In this document: positions 1-9,546 of the stretch, one piece after another | Position numbering within the stretch: position 1 is the first letter of the stretch | How the letters are laid out: each line of letters begins with the position of its first letter | Assembly: GCA_029210645.1 (NCBI GenBank) | Contig: JARGFT010000001.1 | Coordinates: 127,035-191,034, forward strand | From: Anaerosomatales bacterium | GTDB taxonomy: Bacteria > Actinomycetota > Coriobacteriia > Anaerosomatales > SLCP01 | Length of the DNA: 64,000 bases | Direction: 5' to 3' | The notes under the pieces: model-generated | Seen by the model: only the letters and a program-made list of their open reading frames with translations | Database searches by the model: none | Told to the model about the DNA's origin: nothing | Translations under genes and position numbers: made by a program

Positions 1-266
1 GCAACATGTGTTACAAGACAGTTTCGTTCAGGTTTGTGCTCCGGGGACGGTCCTTCGAGATCGTCCGCCGCCCACCGAGCGGTTTGCGCCGTCCACCTGA
101 TCCACCGGTACTGAAGTGCGTTGCGACGCGATACGCTAGGGCACGCAACGCCCGAGCGCTGCGTTGAGAGACGCACGGCGCGAGGGCACGACAGTCCGCA
201 AGTGGGTGGGCGCGTGCGTCCGTCGAACCGACTGGACTGACCGATTCCAGGAGTAGGAGGCCGCTT
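1..266. other. Non-coding leader upstream of acs
   Basis: No convincing gene is seen in this stretch; the only long frame is an antisense shadow running into acs. It ends in a good Shine-Dalgarno sequence (AGGAGG at 255-260) for acs. A GCGTTGC / GCAACGC inverted repeat lies around 117-150, of unknown meaning. No clear -35/-10 pair could be assigned. Confidence 0.5.
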
Positions 267-2258
<1,992 letters not shown>

Positions 2259-2288
2259 AGGCGCGGGCGACCGGTGTGCGAATCAGTC

Positions 2289-2320
2289 GAGGCTCCGGCC
2301 CCCACGGGGGTCGGAGCCTC
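2289..2320 (+). terminator. Rho-independent-type hairpin after acs
   Basis: The arms GAGGCTCCG and CGGAGCCTC are perfectly complementary, and an inner C-run/G-run pair extends the stem around a small loop. The following bases (GCATCTTGTT) are only moderately T-rich. It lies 30 nt past the acs stop and before the heme operon. Confidence 0.75.
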
Positions 2321-2382
2321 GCATCTTGTTGTAGACTACACGCGGCTTTGTTCTTTCATCCGGCAGTGAAAGGTAACCGCAC

Positions 2383-3438
2383 ATGGCCTTCAATGACCTG
2401 TTCCTCCGTGCGTGCAGGTGCGAGCCGACCGAGCGCACCCCCATCTGGATGATGCGCCAGGCCGGGCGCTACATGCCCGAGTACCGCGCCATCCGCCAGA
2501 ACTACGACTTCCTTCAGATGTGCAAGCGGCCCGAGCTGGCTGTAGAGGTGACGCTGCAACCTGTGGACCTCATCGGGGTTGACGCGGCGATTCTCTTTGC
2601 CGATATCCTGCTGCCGCTCGAAGGCATGGGCCTCGACCTTGCCTTCGCAAAGGGGGAGGGCCCGGTCATCCACAACCCCGTCCGCACCTTGTCCGACGTG
2701 CAGCGGCTGCGAGTCTCAGACCCGGCCGCCGACACCGGCTACGTGATGGAAGCGATCCGCCAGTTGCGCCACGAGCTGCGCGACAAGGTGCCGCTCATCG
2801 GGTTCGCCGGAGCGCCGTTCACGCTGGCCTCATACATGATCGAGGGCGGCTCGACCCGCGCCTACATCAAGTGCAAGAGCCTGATGTGGTCAGAGCCCGA
2901 GGCGTGGGAGCGCCTCATGCAGGTCACCACCGACACCGTCATCCAGTACCTGCTGGCGCAGATCGAGGCTGGCGCCCAGGCCGTGCAGGTCTTCGACTCG
3001 TGGGTGGGCTTCCTGTCACCGGTCGACTACGAGCGCTCGGTCCTGCCGCACACCACCCGGCTCATCGCCGAGGTCAGCAAGGCGGGGGTTCCCGTCATCA
3101 ACTTCGCGAACAACGCCACGGCGATGCTCTCCAAGGTCAAGAGCGCGGGCGGGGACGTCATCGGCCTTGACTGGCGTGTCGACATCGCGGATGCGGTCGA
3201 GTGGATCGGGCCCGACTTCGCCATCCAGGGCAACCTCGATCCGATGACGCTCTTCGCACCGGTCGAGGTCATCGATGCCGCGGCACGCGACATCCTCGAG
3301 AAGGTCGGCACGCGACCGGGGCACATCTTCAACCTCGGTCACGGCATCCACAAGGACACCGATCCCGAGCACGCGAAGGCACTGGTGCACTCGGTCAGAG
3401 AGCACTCGACCCGGATCAGGAGCGGGGTGACGTCATGA
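2383..3438 (+). CDS. hemE: Uroporphyrinogen decarboxylase
   Basis: Removes four carboxyl groups from uroporphyrinogen III to give coproporphyrinogen III, the last step before the heme routes diverge. The 351-residue protein has the N-terminal signature PIWMMRQAGRYMPEYR (about residues 20-35) and the second signature GFAGAPFTLASYMIEG near residue 140. Both are typical of the family, and the length is normal. The ATG at 2383 follows a GAAAGG ribosome site. The stop codon overlaps the start of the next gene (ATGA), so hemE and hemH are translationally coupled in a hemE-hemH-hemY operon, the same order as in Bacillus. Confidence 0.97.
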   Translation: MAFNDLFLRACRCEPTERTPIWMMRQAGRYMPEYRAIRQNYDFLQMCKRPELAVEVTLQPVDLIGVDAAILFADILLPLEGMGLDLAFAKGEGPVIHNPVRTLSDVQRLRVSDPAADTGYVMEAIRQLRHELRDKVPLIGFAGAPFTLASYMIEGGSTRAYIKCKSLMWSEPEAWERLMQVTTDTVIQYLLAQIEAGAQAVQVFDSWVGFLSPVDYERSVLPHTTRLIAEVSKAGVPVINFANNATAMLSKVKSAGGDVIGLDWRVDIADAVEWIGPDFAIQGNLDPMTLFAPVEVIDAAARDILEKVGTRPGHIFNLGHGIHKDTDPEHAKALVHSVREHSTRIRSGVTS

Positions 3439-4427
3439 GTGGCAACGGCCAGGCTCCTACAGCGGTCATGATCGTGGGCTTCGGGGGGCCCGACTGTCTC
3501 GACTCCGTGCAGCCGTTCATGTGCAACCTGATGGGCCACGAGCCCTCCGACGAACTCGTCGAGCGCGTGCGGATGCGTTACCTGACGATCGGCGGGTCCT
3601 CGCCGCTGACCGCGATCGCCGGAGAGCTGGCAACGAAGCTCGAGGCGAAGCTCGCCGAGAGCGGTCACGAGGTTCCCGTGGTGCTCGGCATGCGCTACTG
3701 GGACCCGCTCATCTCAGACACGCTGCGAGGCCTGCACGCCCACGGGTTTCGGAAGGTTATCGTGGTGTCGCTGTCGCCGTTCGAGTCGAAGGTCGCTACC
3801 GGCGCCTATCGCGAGGCGCTCGATGAAGCGGCAGACGACCTTCCGGGCATGGAACTCGTCGAAGCGCCTCTGCTTCACACGCTCTCGGGCTTCGGCGGAC
3901 TGCTTGTCGGAGGTGCTGCTAAAGCGCTGACCGAGGTCAAGGACCACGCGCCCGCTCTGCTCGTGTTCACGGCGCACAGCCTGCCCGTCGAGGACCTGGA
4001 CGATGACGACCCGTACGTTTCGGCGCTGCGCGGAGTCGTCGACCGTATCGTCTCGATCCTCAAGATGGAGCCGGGTAGCGAGCTCAACGGGACCGACCAG
4101 CGTCTGTCAGGCGTGAAGGCGTACGGGGCGCTCGAGGAGCCGCAGGCGTGGGTCATGGCGTTCCAGTCCAAGGGCAATCGTCCCGGCGAGTGGCTCGGGC
4201 CGGACGTCGACGACGTTGTCGATGCGGCCATCGCCGGTGGATTCAAATCCATCGTTGTTGCGCCGGTCGGCTTTGCGACCGATCACATGGAGACCCTCTA
4301 CGACCTCGACGTGGTGCTCGCCGGTCGCGTGCTCGAAGCGGACATCGAGTTCGCCCGTGCCGACGTGCCGAACTCCGACGAGCTTCTGGTCGACTCTATC
4401 GCCGAGGCGATCACCCCCCTTCTGTAA
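3435..4427 (+). CDS. hemH: Ferrochelatase, probably coproporphyrin III ferrochelatase (CpfC)
   Basis: Inserts Fe2+ into the porphyrin. In actinobacteria and Firmicutes with this operon order the substrate is normally coproporphyrin III, so CpfC is the likely function; that assignment comes from context. The 330-residue product has the metal-binding FTAHSLP motif (His181) and the GFATDHMETLYD motif with the conserved Glu286. The frame is open further upstream, inside hemE, but the ATG at 3435 overlaps the hemE stop as ATGA and fits coupled translation, so I chose it. The stretch LDDDDPY follows the His motif. Confidence 0.95.
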   Translation: MSGNGQAPTAVMIVGFGGPDCLDSVQPFMCNLMGHEPSDELVERVRMRYLTIGGSSPLTAIAGELATKLEAKLAESGHEVPVVLGMRYWDPLISDTLRGLHAHGFRKVIVVSLSPFESKVATGAYREALDEAADDLPGMELVEAPLLHTLSGFGGLLVGGAAKALTEVKDHAPALLVFTAHSLPVEDLDDDDPYVSALRGVVDRIVSILKMEPGSELNGTDQRLSGVKAYGALEEPQAWVMAFQSKGNRPGEWLGPDVDDVVDAAIAGGFKSIVVAPVGFATDHMETLYDLDVVLAGRVLEADIEFARADVPNSDELLVDSIAEAITPLL

Positions 4428-4456
4428 CACGACCACCACACGAGGAGCACACACGC

Positions 4457-5935
4457 ATGAAGAAGGTCATCATCATCATCGGCGGAGGCATCGCCGGACT
4501 GGCTGCGGCGTACAAGGTCGCCCGTGCGGCGGAGGCCGGCCACGATGTAGATTTCACGCTCGTCGAGAAGGACGAGCGCCTCGGTGGCAAGATTGCCACG
4601 CACTACGTCGATGATTTCGTGATCGACGGCGGACCGGACTGCTTCCTTACCGAGAAGCCCGCCATCCACCGCATCGCGAAGCTGCTCGGGATCTTCGACG
4701 ACGAGCTTCCCACCGATGATGCCCGCAAGAGGACCTACATCCTCTCGCGCGGACGGCTGCACGATCTGCCTGACGGCGTGATGATGTTCGCTCCCACTAA
4801 GTTCTGGCCCTTCGCGACCACGGGGCTGTTCTCGTGGCCCGGCAAGATTCGCATGGGCATGGACCTGTTCATCAAGCCCAAGCCGGCGGGGCCGGACGGC
4901 CCAGCCGACGAGACGCTCGAGAGCTTCGTGGTGCGACGGATGGGCAGGGAGTGTCTCGACCGGCTCGCCGAGCCGCTCGTCGGCGGGGTCCACGCGTCCG
5001 ATCCGGCGAGGATGAGCCTGGCTGCGACCTTCCCGCGCTTGCTCGAGATGGAGCAGAACTACGGGGGCATGATCAAGGGCTTCTATGCCGCTCGCAAGAA
5101 GGTCGCTGAGATGCGCAGGAAGTACCCGCCGAAGCCCGGCGCCAAGCCCCGGACGTTCTTCACCTCATTCGAACGCGGCATGCAGTTCCTCACCGATGCG
5201 ATGGTCGACGCAGCGGGGCGCGACCGGATGAGCACCGGTTCGGCTGCGACCGGTATCCATACCACACCCGCAGGGTGGACGGTCGAGCTGGAGGACGGAA
5301 CTCGTCTCGAGGGCGATGCCGTTATCGTGGCCACCGAGAGCTGGGCGGCGGAGAAGCTCATCCGGCCGGTGGACTCGGGGATCGCAGACGCGCTTGCCGG
5401 TATCGATCACTCCTCCTCTGCAACGGTGTCACTGGCGTTCGAGGAGTCGCAGGTCGGAATCGACATGAATGCCTTCGGTGTGCTCTGCCCGCTCGCCGAG
5501 AAGCGCTCGCTGATGGCCGCGACGTACTCCTCGACCAAGTGGCCCGGGCGCGCTCCCGATGGCAGGGTGTTGTTCCGCGGGTTCGTCGGGGGCCCGCACA
5601 ACCAGGCGGTCATGGCCGAGCCGGACGAGCGCCTGGCCGAGATCGTGCTGGGCGAGTTGCGAGCGGTGCTTGGCGTGAAGGGTGAGCCGCTCTTTGCCAA
5701 GGTCTTCCGCTGGAAGAAGGGCATGCCCCAGTACACGATGGGCCACCTCGGACGCGTAGAGACCATCGAGGAGCGTTCGGCCGCGCACAGGGGACTCGCT
5801 CTCGCCGGTGGCTCCTACCGCGGGGTGGGAGTGCCGAACTGCGTCGAGAGCGGCGAGCGAGCGGTGAGCAAGGTGCTCGGCGAGTGGGGGATGGAGCTGG
5901 CCGAGGACTCCGAGGAGCAGAAGCGCTACTACTGA
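4457..5935 (+). CDS. hemY: Coproporphyrinogen III / protoporphyrinogen oxidase (HemY/CgoX family)
   Basis: FAD-dependent, oxygen-using oxidase of the porphyrin pathway. By its place after hemH it should oxidise coproporphyrinogen III to coproporphyrin III (CgoX). The 492-residue protein starts with a Rossmann dinucleotide motif, GGGIAGLAAAY, within its first 20 residues. It ends with the FAD-closing segment ALAGGSYRGVGVPNC typical of the amine-oxidase/HemY fold. The ATG at 4457 has GAGGAG about 9 nt upstream; longer in-frame starts lie inside hemH. HemQ, the last enzyme of this route, is not in the window. The 3' end overlaps the convergent gene by 7 nt. Confidence 0.94.
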   Translation: MKKVIIIIGGGIAGLAAAYKVARAAEAGHDVDFTLVEKDERLGGKIATHYVDDFVIDGGPDCFLTEKPAIHRIAKLLGIFDDELPTDDARKRTYILSRGRLHDLPDGVMMFAPTKFWPFATTGLFSWPGKIRMGMDLFIKPKPAGPDGPADETLESFVVRRMGRECLDRLAEPLVGGVHASDPARMSLAATFPRLLEMEQNYGGMIKGFYAARKKVAEMRRKYPPKPGAKPRTFFTSFERGMQFLTDAMVDAAGRDRMSTGSAATGIHTTPAGWTVELEDGTRLEGDAVIVATESWAAEKLIRPVDSGIADALAGIDHSSSATVSLAFEESQVGIDMNAFGVLCPLAEKRSLMAATYSSTKWPGRAPDGRVLFRGFVGGPHNQAVMAEPDERLAEIVLGELRAVLGVKGEPLFAKVFRWKKGMPQYTMGHLGRVETIEERSAAHRGLALAGGSYRGVGVPNCVESGERAVSKVLGEWGMELAEDSEEQKRYY

Positions 5936-6759
5936 TCGGCCGGAATCTCCGCGCTCGTCGTGCGGATGAGGTCAAGCATCGCTTGGTGCAAGGCGGGGTT
6001 CGCAACGAGGATGCCGCTGTTGGCCGTGGGTGACCACTCGCGCCCCTCGATGTCCGTGACCCGTGCGCCCGCTTCGCGGCAGATAACCGCACCTGCAGCC
6101 GTGTCCCACGGTTGGAGACCGTACTCCCAGAAGCCGTCGGCCCGCCCTGCGGCGATGTGGCAGCAGTCCAGCGCAGCCGAGCCGTCTCGGCGGACACCGT
6201 GGACCGGCGCGCGCAGGAACGCACCCAGCACCGCGAGTTGACGGTCGAGCGGCAGGCCGCGGTCGTACGGAAAACCGGTGACGAGCAGCGCCTCGGCGAG
6301 CCGGTTCGTGCGCGAACAGCGGATCGGTCGGCCGTCGAGGTCCGCGCCCAGGCCCATCGCTCCACTCGTCATCATGTCGCGGGGCACGTCGCATATCGCA
6401 CCTGCCACCGGAACGCCGTCGCGCAGCAGGGCTACCGACACCGAGTAGGCGGGGAAGCCGTGAACGAACGAGGTTGTTCCGTCCACGGGATCGATGATCC
6501 AGACCTCCGGGCCGTCGAGGTCGCCGGGCTCGGTCCCCGCCAGATCGTAGACCTCGTCCTCTTCGACGACTATCCGTGCCGCCGGGTCGTGGTCGAGAAG
6601 TGCACGGACGACCGCAACCCCGGATGCGATGTCGACCTCGGTCACGAGGTCGGTCCTGGAGGACTTCGAGCGGACCGGACCCGTGTCGTCGGCGCGTGTG
6701 CGAACCACCGAGGCGCCAGCCCGGGCTGCTGCGATCGCCGCCGCGCGTTCGTCGTGCAT
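5929..6759 (-). CDS. Inositol monophosphatase family protein
   Basis: Member of the Mg2+-dependent inositol monophosphatase / bisphosphate nucleotidase family. The natural substrate cannot be told from sequence: inositol-1-phosphate, PAP or a sugar phosphate are all possible. The 276-residue protein has the metal-binding EED pair, the signature DPVDGTTSFVHGFP, and the C-terminal WDTAAG motif. The frame is open upstream, but the ATG at 6759 is preceded by GGGAGGGG at good spacing and gives the normal family length. It is the last gene of a minus-strand transcript with the hydrogenase protease and HemW-like genes, 20 nt after the protease stop. Its link to hydrogenase is unexplained. Confidence 0.9.
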   Translation of the reverse strand: MHDERAAAIAAARAGASVVRTRADDTGPVRSKSSRTDLVTEVDIASGVAVVRALLDHDPAARIVVEEDEVYDLAGTEPGDLDGPEVWIIDPVDGTTSFVHGFPAYSVSVALLRDGVPVAGAICDVPRDMMTSGAMGLGADLDGRPIRCSRTNRLAEALLVTGFPYDRGLPLDRQLAVLGAFLRAPVHGVRRDGSAALDCCHIAAGRADGFWEYGLQPWDTAAGAVICREAGARVTDIEGREWSPTANSGILVANPALHQAMLDLIRTTSAEIPADQ

Positions 6760-6779
6760 CGTGAGCCCCTCCCGGTCGG

Positions 6780-7328
6780 CTAGGCGTCGGGCATGTCGCT
6801 GCGCGTGCGAATCGCCTCGATGATGTCCGCGTCGATCGAGGAACCGTCGCGCGGCAGCAACTCGATACCGCGGGCTGCGAGAAGGTCCAGCACAGCTGCC
6901 ACAGCGGCGGGAAGCGCGGCCTCGACCACGGGTGTCAGCTCGGTCATCCACTGCTCGAGGCTGGCGACCTGCACGCCGATGCAGATCGCCTCGGGCTGCA
7001 TCCCCGTCAGCGCTGCCGCTTCGAGCACGTTTGCGAAACGCGTGTCGTGCAAGGAGTGCATGATCTGAGACGGAGCGAGTTCCTCGGGGGTGAGCAGGAC
7101 GACGGTACCGGGCTCGTGGCCGGTGTTATCGATCGCGTCGACGACGATGACGAAGTCCCGGCCGCGCAAGAGGTTCATGATGCCGAGGCCCATGGTGCCC
7201 GCGTCGACGACCTCGACGTCGTCGGGCAACTCGAAACCGCCGAGGAGGAGCTCGGCAACGCGGACTCCCACCCCCTCGTCGGTCATCAGAGGGTTGCCGA
7301 TGCCGAGTATGAGAACCCGATCGCTCAC
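6780..7328 (-). CDS. Hydrogenase maturation endopeptidase (HyaD/HybD family)
   Basis: Removes the C-terminal tail of the hydrogenase large subunit after the Ni-Fe site is loaded, cutting just after the conserved His of the L2 motif. The 182-residue protein opens with the nickel-sensing signature GIGNPLMTDEGVG (residues 9-21). An acidic residue in VVDAGTMG and a His in the IMHSLHDTRF segment fit the other two metal ligands. The start is GTG at 7328, 6 nt after the stop of the HemW-like gene; no strong Shine-Dalgarno is visible, so coupling is likely. The only large subunit in the window, the candidate selenoprotein at 9547-11193, is the obvious substrate. Confidence 0.92.
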   Translation of the reverse strand: MSDRVLILGIGNPLMTDEGVGVRVAELLLGGFELPDDVEVVDAGTMGLGIMNLLRGRDFVIVVDAIDNTGHEPGTVVLLTPEELAPSQIMHSLHDTRFANVLEAAALTGMQPEAICIGVQVASLEQWMTELTPVVEAALPAAVAAVLDLLAARGIELLPRDGSSIDADIIEAIRTRSDMPDA

Positions 7329-7334
7329 GGTTGT

Positions 7335-8666
7335 CTACACCGCAGCGGCGCGTTGCGGCTCGGTGCGAGGCACGCTACACGGCTCGGCCTCGATGAGGAG
7401 CATGCGCTCGTCGGGCGGCAACTCGTCACGTGCGTGGTCCCTGAGGTCGTTCGAGGTCGCGAGCGTCTCGCGCATCATGACCATGAGCAGGTAGCGACCC
7501 TTCTCGGTGAGCGTGATGAACTCCCCGTCGTCGCCGGCGATGCCGCCGGCAGCGCGCATGAAGGCAAGCTCGGCGGCCAGTCCCCGCTCGACCGGGATTC
7601 CGAAGTCGCGCTCGAACCTCCGCTTGTCAAGCTTCAAGCCGAAGAGGTCCGTGACGAATCGATATCGCCGCATGGCCTTCTTCGAGTAGGGGTTACCCGC
7701 CTTGGCCACAGACATCTGACCCGCATCGATCCGGGCGATGTAGTCGCGCAGGGAGAAGGTGTTTCCGAAGATGCGCCCATCAAGGAAGGAGAGCGCTCCC
7801 GAGCCGACACCGACGTACTCGCCGTAGTCGACGATGTACTCGTCTATCATGGCGTCTGTTTCGCGCGAGTAGGTCCACGCCGACGTCGGCTGGAAGTCAG
7901 GCGAGAGGCTCTCGGCGATGATGCGGTAGTAGACGGCCTCGCGAGCGTAGTCGATGTGGCCGACCTGGCGTGCGAGCTCGGCACGGGTGCGCGGGGACGC
8001 CATAAGCGGGTAGAACGTCGTCTGGTTCGCACCGGACTCCTTGAGGAGCTCGATGTCGCGCGCGAGCATCTCCTCTGTCTGCGAAGGGAAGTTGAAGATG
8101 AGATCGACGTTGAGCGAGTGAAACTGGCCGGCGACCGAGTTGATGTGCCTGAAGATCTCCTCGCCGCTGCCGTACTTGTCGTAACGGTCGACCTGTCGCA
8201 GTATCCCGTCGTCGAAGCTCTGGATGCCGACGGACAGACGCTGAACGCGCTCTTTGAGCACTGAGACGAGTTCCGGTCCCAGGTGGTTAGGGCTCGTCTC
8301 GCAGGAGACCTCCTCGATCGAGAAGAGGCCGCGCGCAAGGTCGATGGTCTCGGCGAGTTCGTCCAGGAGGATGGTGGGAGTGCCGCCCCCGATGTAGAGG
8401 GAGGGAAAGTCGTAGCCGAGGTCTGCGACCATATGCATCTCGCGGCGAAGACGCTTGAAGTACTCGCGGGCTCGCTGCTCCTGGAACAGGTAGCGGTTGA
8501 ACGAGCAGTACAGACAGAGACGCTCGCAGAAGGGAACATGCGCGTAGAGCACGTAACCGTGCCCCGGCCGAGGCACGGGGACCGACTCCAGGTCAACCGG
8601 CTCCTGGTGCAGGTACTGCTTGTTGAGTACTCGGAGGGCGCCGGAGACGATCCGTTCAGACAGCAT
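7335..8666 (-). CDS. Radical SAM protein of the HemN/HemW family
   Basis: The 443-residue protein carries the radical SAM cluster motif CERLCLYC (Cys47, Cys51, Cys54), the GGGTPTILL glycine-rich SAM motif and a SVGIQSFDD segment, with a HemN-type C-terminal region. True coproporphyrinogen dehydrogenases (HemN) have a fourth Cys just after the cluster; here the sequence is CSF. That fits HemW/HutW-type heme chaperones or heme-handling enzymes better. The ATG at 8666 has GAAAGGAT upstream; an ATG 45 nt earlier lacks one. It leads a transcript with the hydrogenase protease and lies downstream of the hydrogenase cytochrome b, so a role in heme delivery to that cytochrome is possible but is only an inference. 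Confidence 0.85.
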   Translation of the reverse strand: MLSERIVSGALRVLNKQYLHQEPVDLESVPVPRPGHGYVLYAHVPFCERLCLYCSFNRYLFQEQRAREYFKRLRREMHMVADLGYDFPSLYIGGGTPTILLDELAETIDLARGLFSIEEVSCETSPNHLGPELVSVLKERVQRLSVGIQSFDDGILRQVDRYDKYGSGEEIFRHINSVAGQFHSLNVDLIFNFPSQTEEMLARDIELLKESGANQTTFYPLMASPRTRAELARQVGHIDYAREAVYYRIIAESLSPDFQPTSAWTYSRETDAMIDEYIVDYGEYVGVGSGALSFLDGRIFGNTFSLRDYIARIDAGQMSVAKAGNPYSKKAMRRYRFVTDLFGLKLDKRRFERDFGIPVERGLAAELAFMRAAGGIAGDDGEFITLTEKGRYLLMVMMRETLATSNDLRDHARDELPPDERMLLIEAEPCSVPRTEPQRAAAV

Positions 8667-8810
8667 GCAGATCCTTTCGTGCGCGCGACGACCTTGCTGG
8701 TTCACTCGCAAGTAGTGCGGACTCGGCGTCCGGGCACGTACCCCGATACTCTACCGTATTACGGCGTGTCTGGTCTGATGTCGAACGGCTCCGCGGCCGG
8801 TTGCAAGAAG

Positions 8811-8840
8811 CAAGGCCCCGGACGTGCGTCCGGGGCCTTG
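8811..8840 (-). terminator. Hairpin terminator after the hydrogenase operon
   Basis: A CAAGGCCCCGGAC arm pairs with its complement across a short loop. Read on the minus strand it lies 29 nt past the stop of the cytochrome b gene and is followed by CTTCTTGC. It separates the hydrogenase transcript from the HemW-like/protease transcript. Confidence 0.75.
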
Positions 8841-8868
8841 CCGCTCAGACAGAACGCCAAGAGGAACC

Positions 8869-9546
8869 CTAGTGACCGGATCCTCCGATGACCTTGCCGT
8901 CCGCGTCGAATCGCAGTCCTTCCTCCTCTTTCCACGCAAAGATCAGGCGGGAGGGAGCGACGCCCTCGACGTTGGCCAGGTAGGCGTGGATCGCGGTGAA
9001 CAGGATGAATACCCACATGATGTAGTAGTGGATGATCCGCATGTTCATCTGCCCGCCGACCCAGTCGGTACCTGCCGCGAAGAATGCTGCATCCATGAAG
9101 GGCGCGTAGATCGCGAACCCGGTGTAGGCGGCTGCGAGCGTCAGCGGGATCGTGACGATGTAGGCGATCTTCTGGAGAACGCCGTACTTCGCCCCGATCG
9201 GATGGTCCTTCTTCAGGAACAGGTAGTACTTGAGCCACGCACCAAGCTGGTGGCGGTTGAGCTTCTGCGGCAGCCAGTTCTTGATGTCCGTCTCGACCTC
9301 ATGCGTGCCTAGGCGCGTCGCCGACTTGACGAAGAACGCGGCGACGATGCGCACGAACAGGTTGATGAGGATCACGTACATGAAGAAGAAGTGCATGCCA
9401 CGAGCCACACCCATGAAGTTCGCGAAGAACGGGTAGTGGATGTAGAAACCCGAGAAAGCGAGCGCCACCATCGAGATCAGGTTGATCCAGTGCGTGCACA
9501 CGAAGATCAGCGGGTGGGCCTCACGGTAGTGTGCGGGATGCGACAT
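8869..9546 (-). CDS. Ni/Fe-hydrogenase b-type cytochrome subunit
   Basis: Integral membrane diheme cytochrome b that passes electrons from the hydrogenase small subunit to the quinone pool. The 225-residue protein has four hydrophobic segments. Candidate heme-ligand histidines are His19 (THWIN) and His52 in the first half and His173 and His187 (HYYIMWVF / AIHAYL) in the last helix. This is the pattern of the HyaC/HupC family. The ATG at 9546 directly follows the TAG that ends the extended large-subunit frame, which supports that read-through frame. It is the last gene of the small-large-cytochrome operon and is followed by a hairpin. Confidence 0.93.
   Translation of the reverse strand: MSHPAHYREAHPLIFVCTHWINLISMVALAFSGFYIHYPFFANFMGVARGMHFFFMYVILINLFVRIVAAFFVKSATRLGTHEVETDIKNWLPQKLNRHQLGAWLKYYLFLKKDHPIGAKYGVLQKIAYIVTIPLTLAAAYTGFAIYAPFMDAAFFAAGTDWVGGQMNMRIIHYYIMWVFILFTAIHAYLANVEGVAPSRLIFAWKEEEGLRFDADGKVIGGSGH

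Noticed and set aside
7047-8264. A 405-codon plus-strand frame across the hydrogenase protease and HemW-like genes
   Set aside because: Antisense to two genes with strong motifs; no ribosome site or domain.
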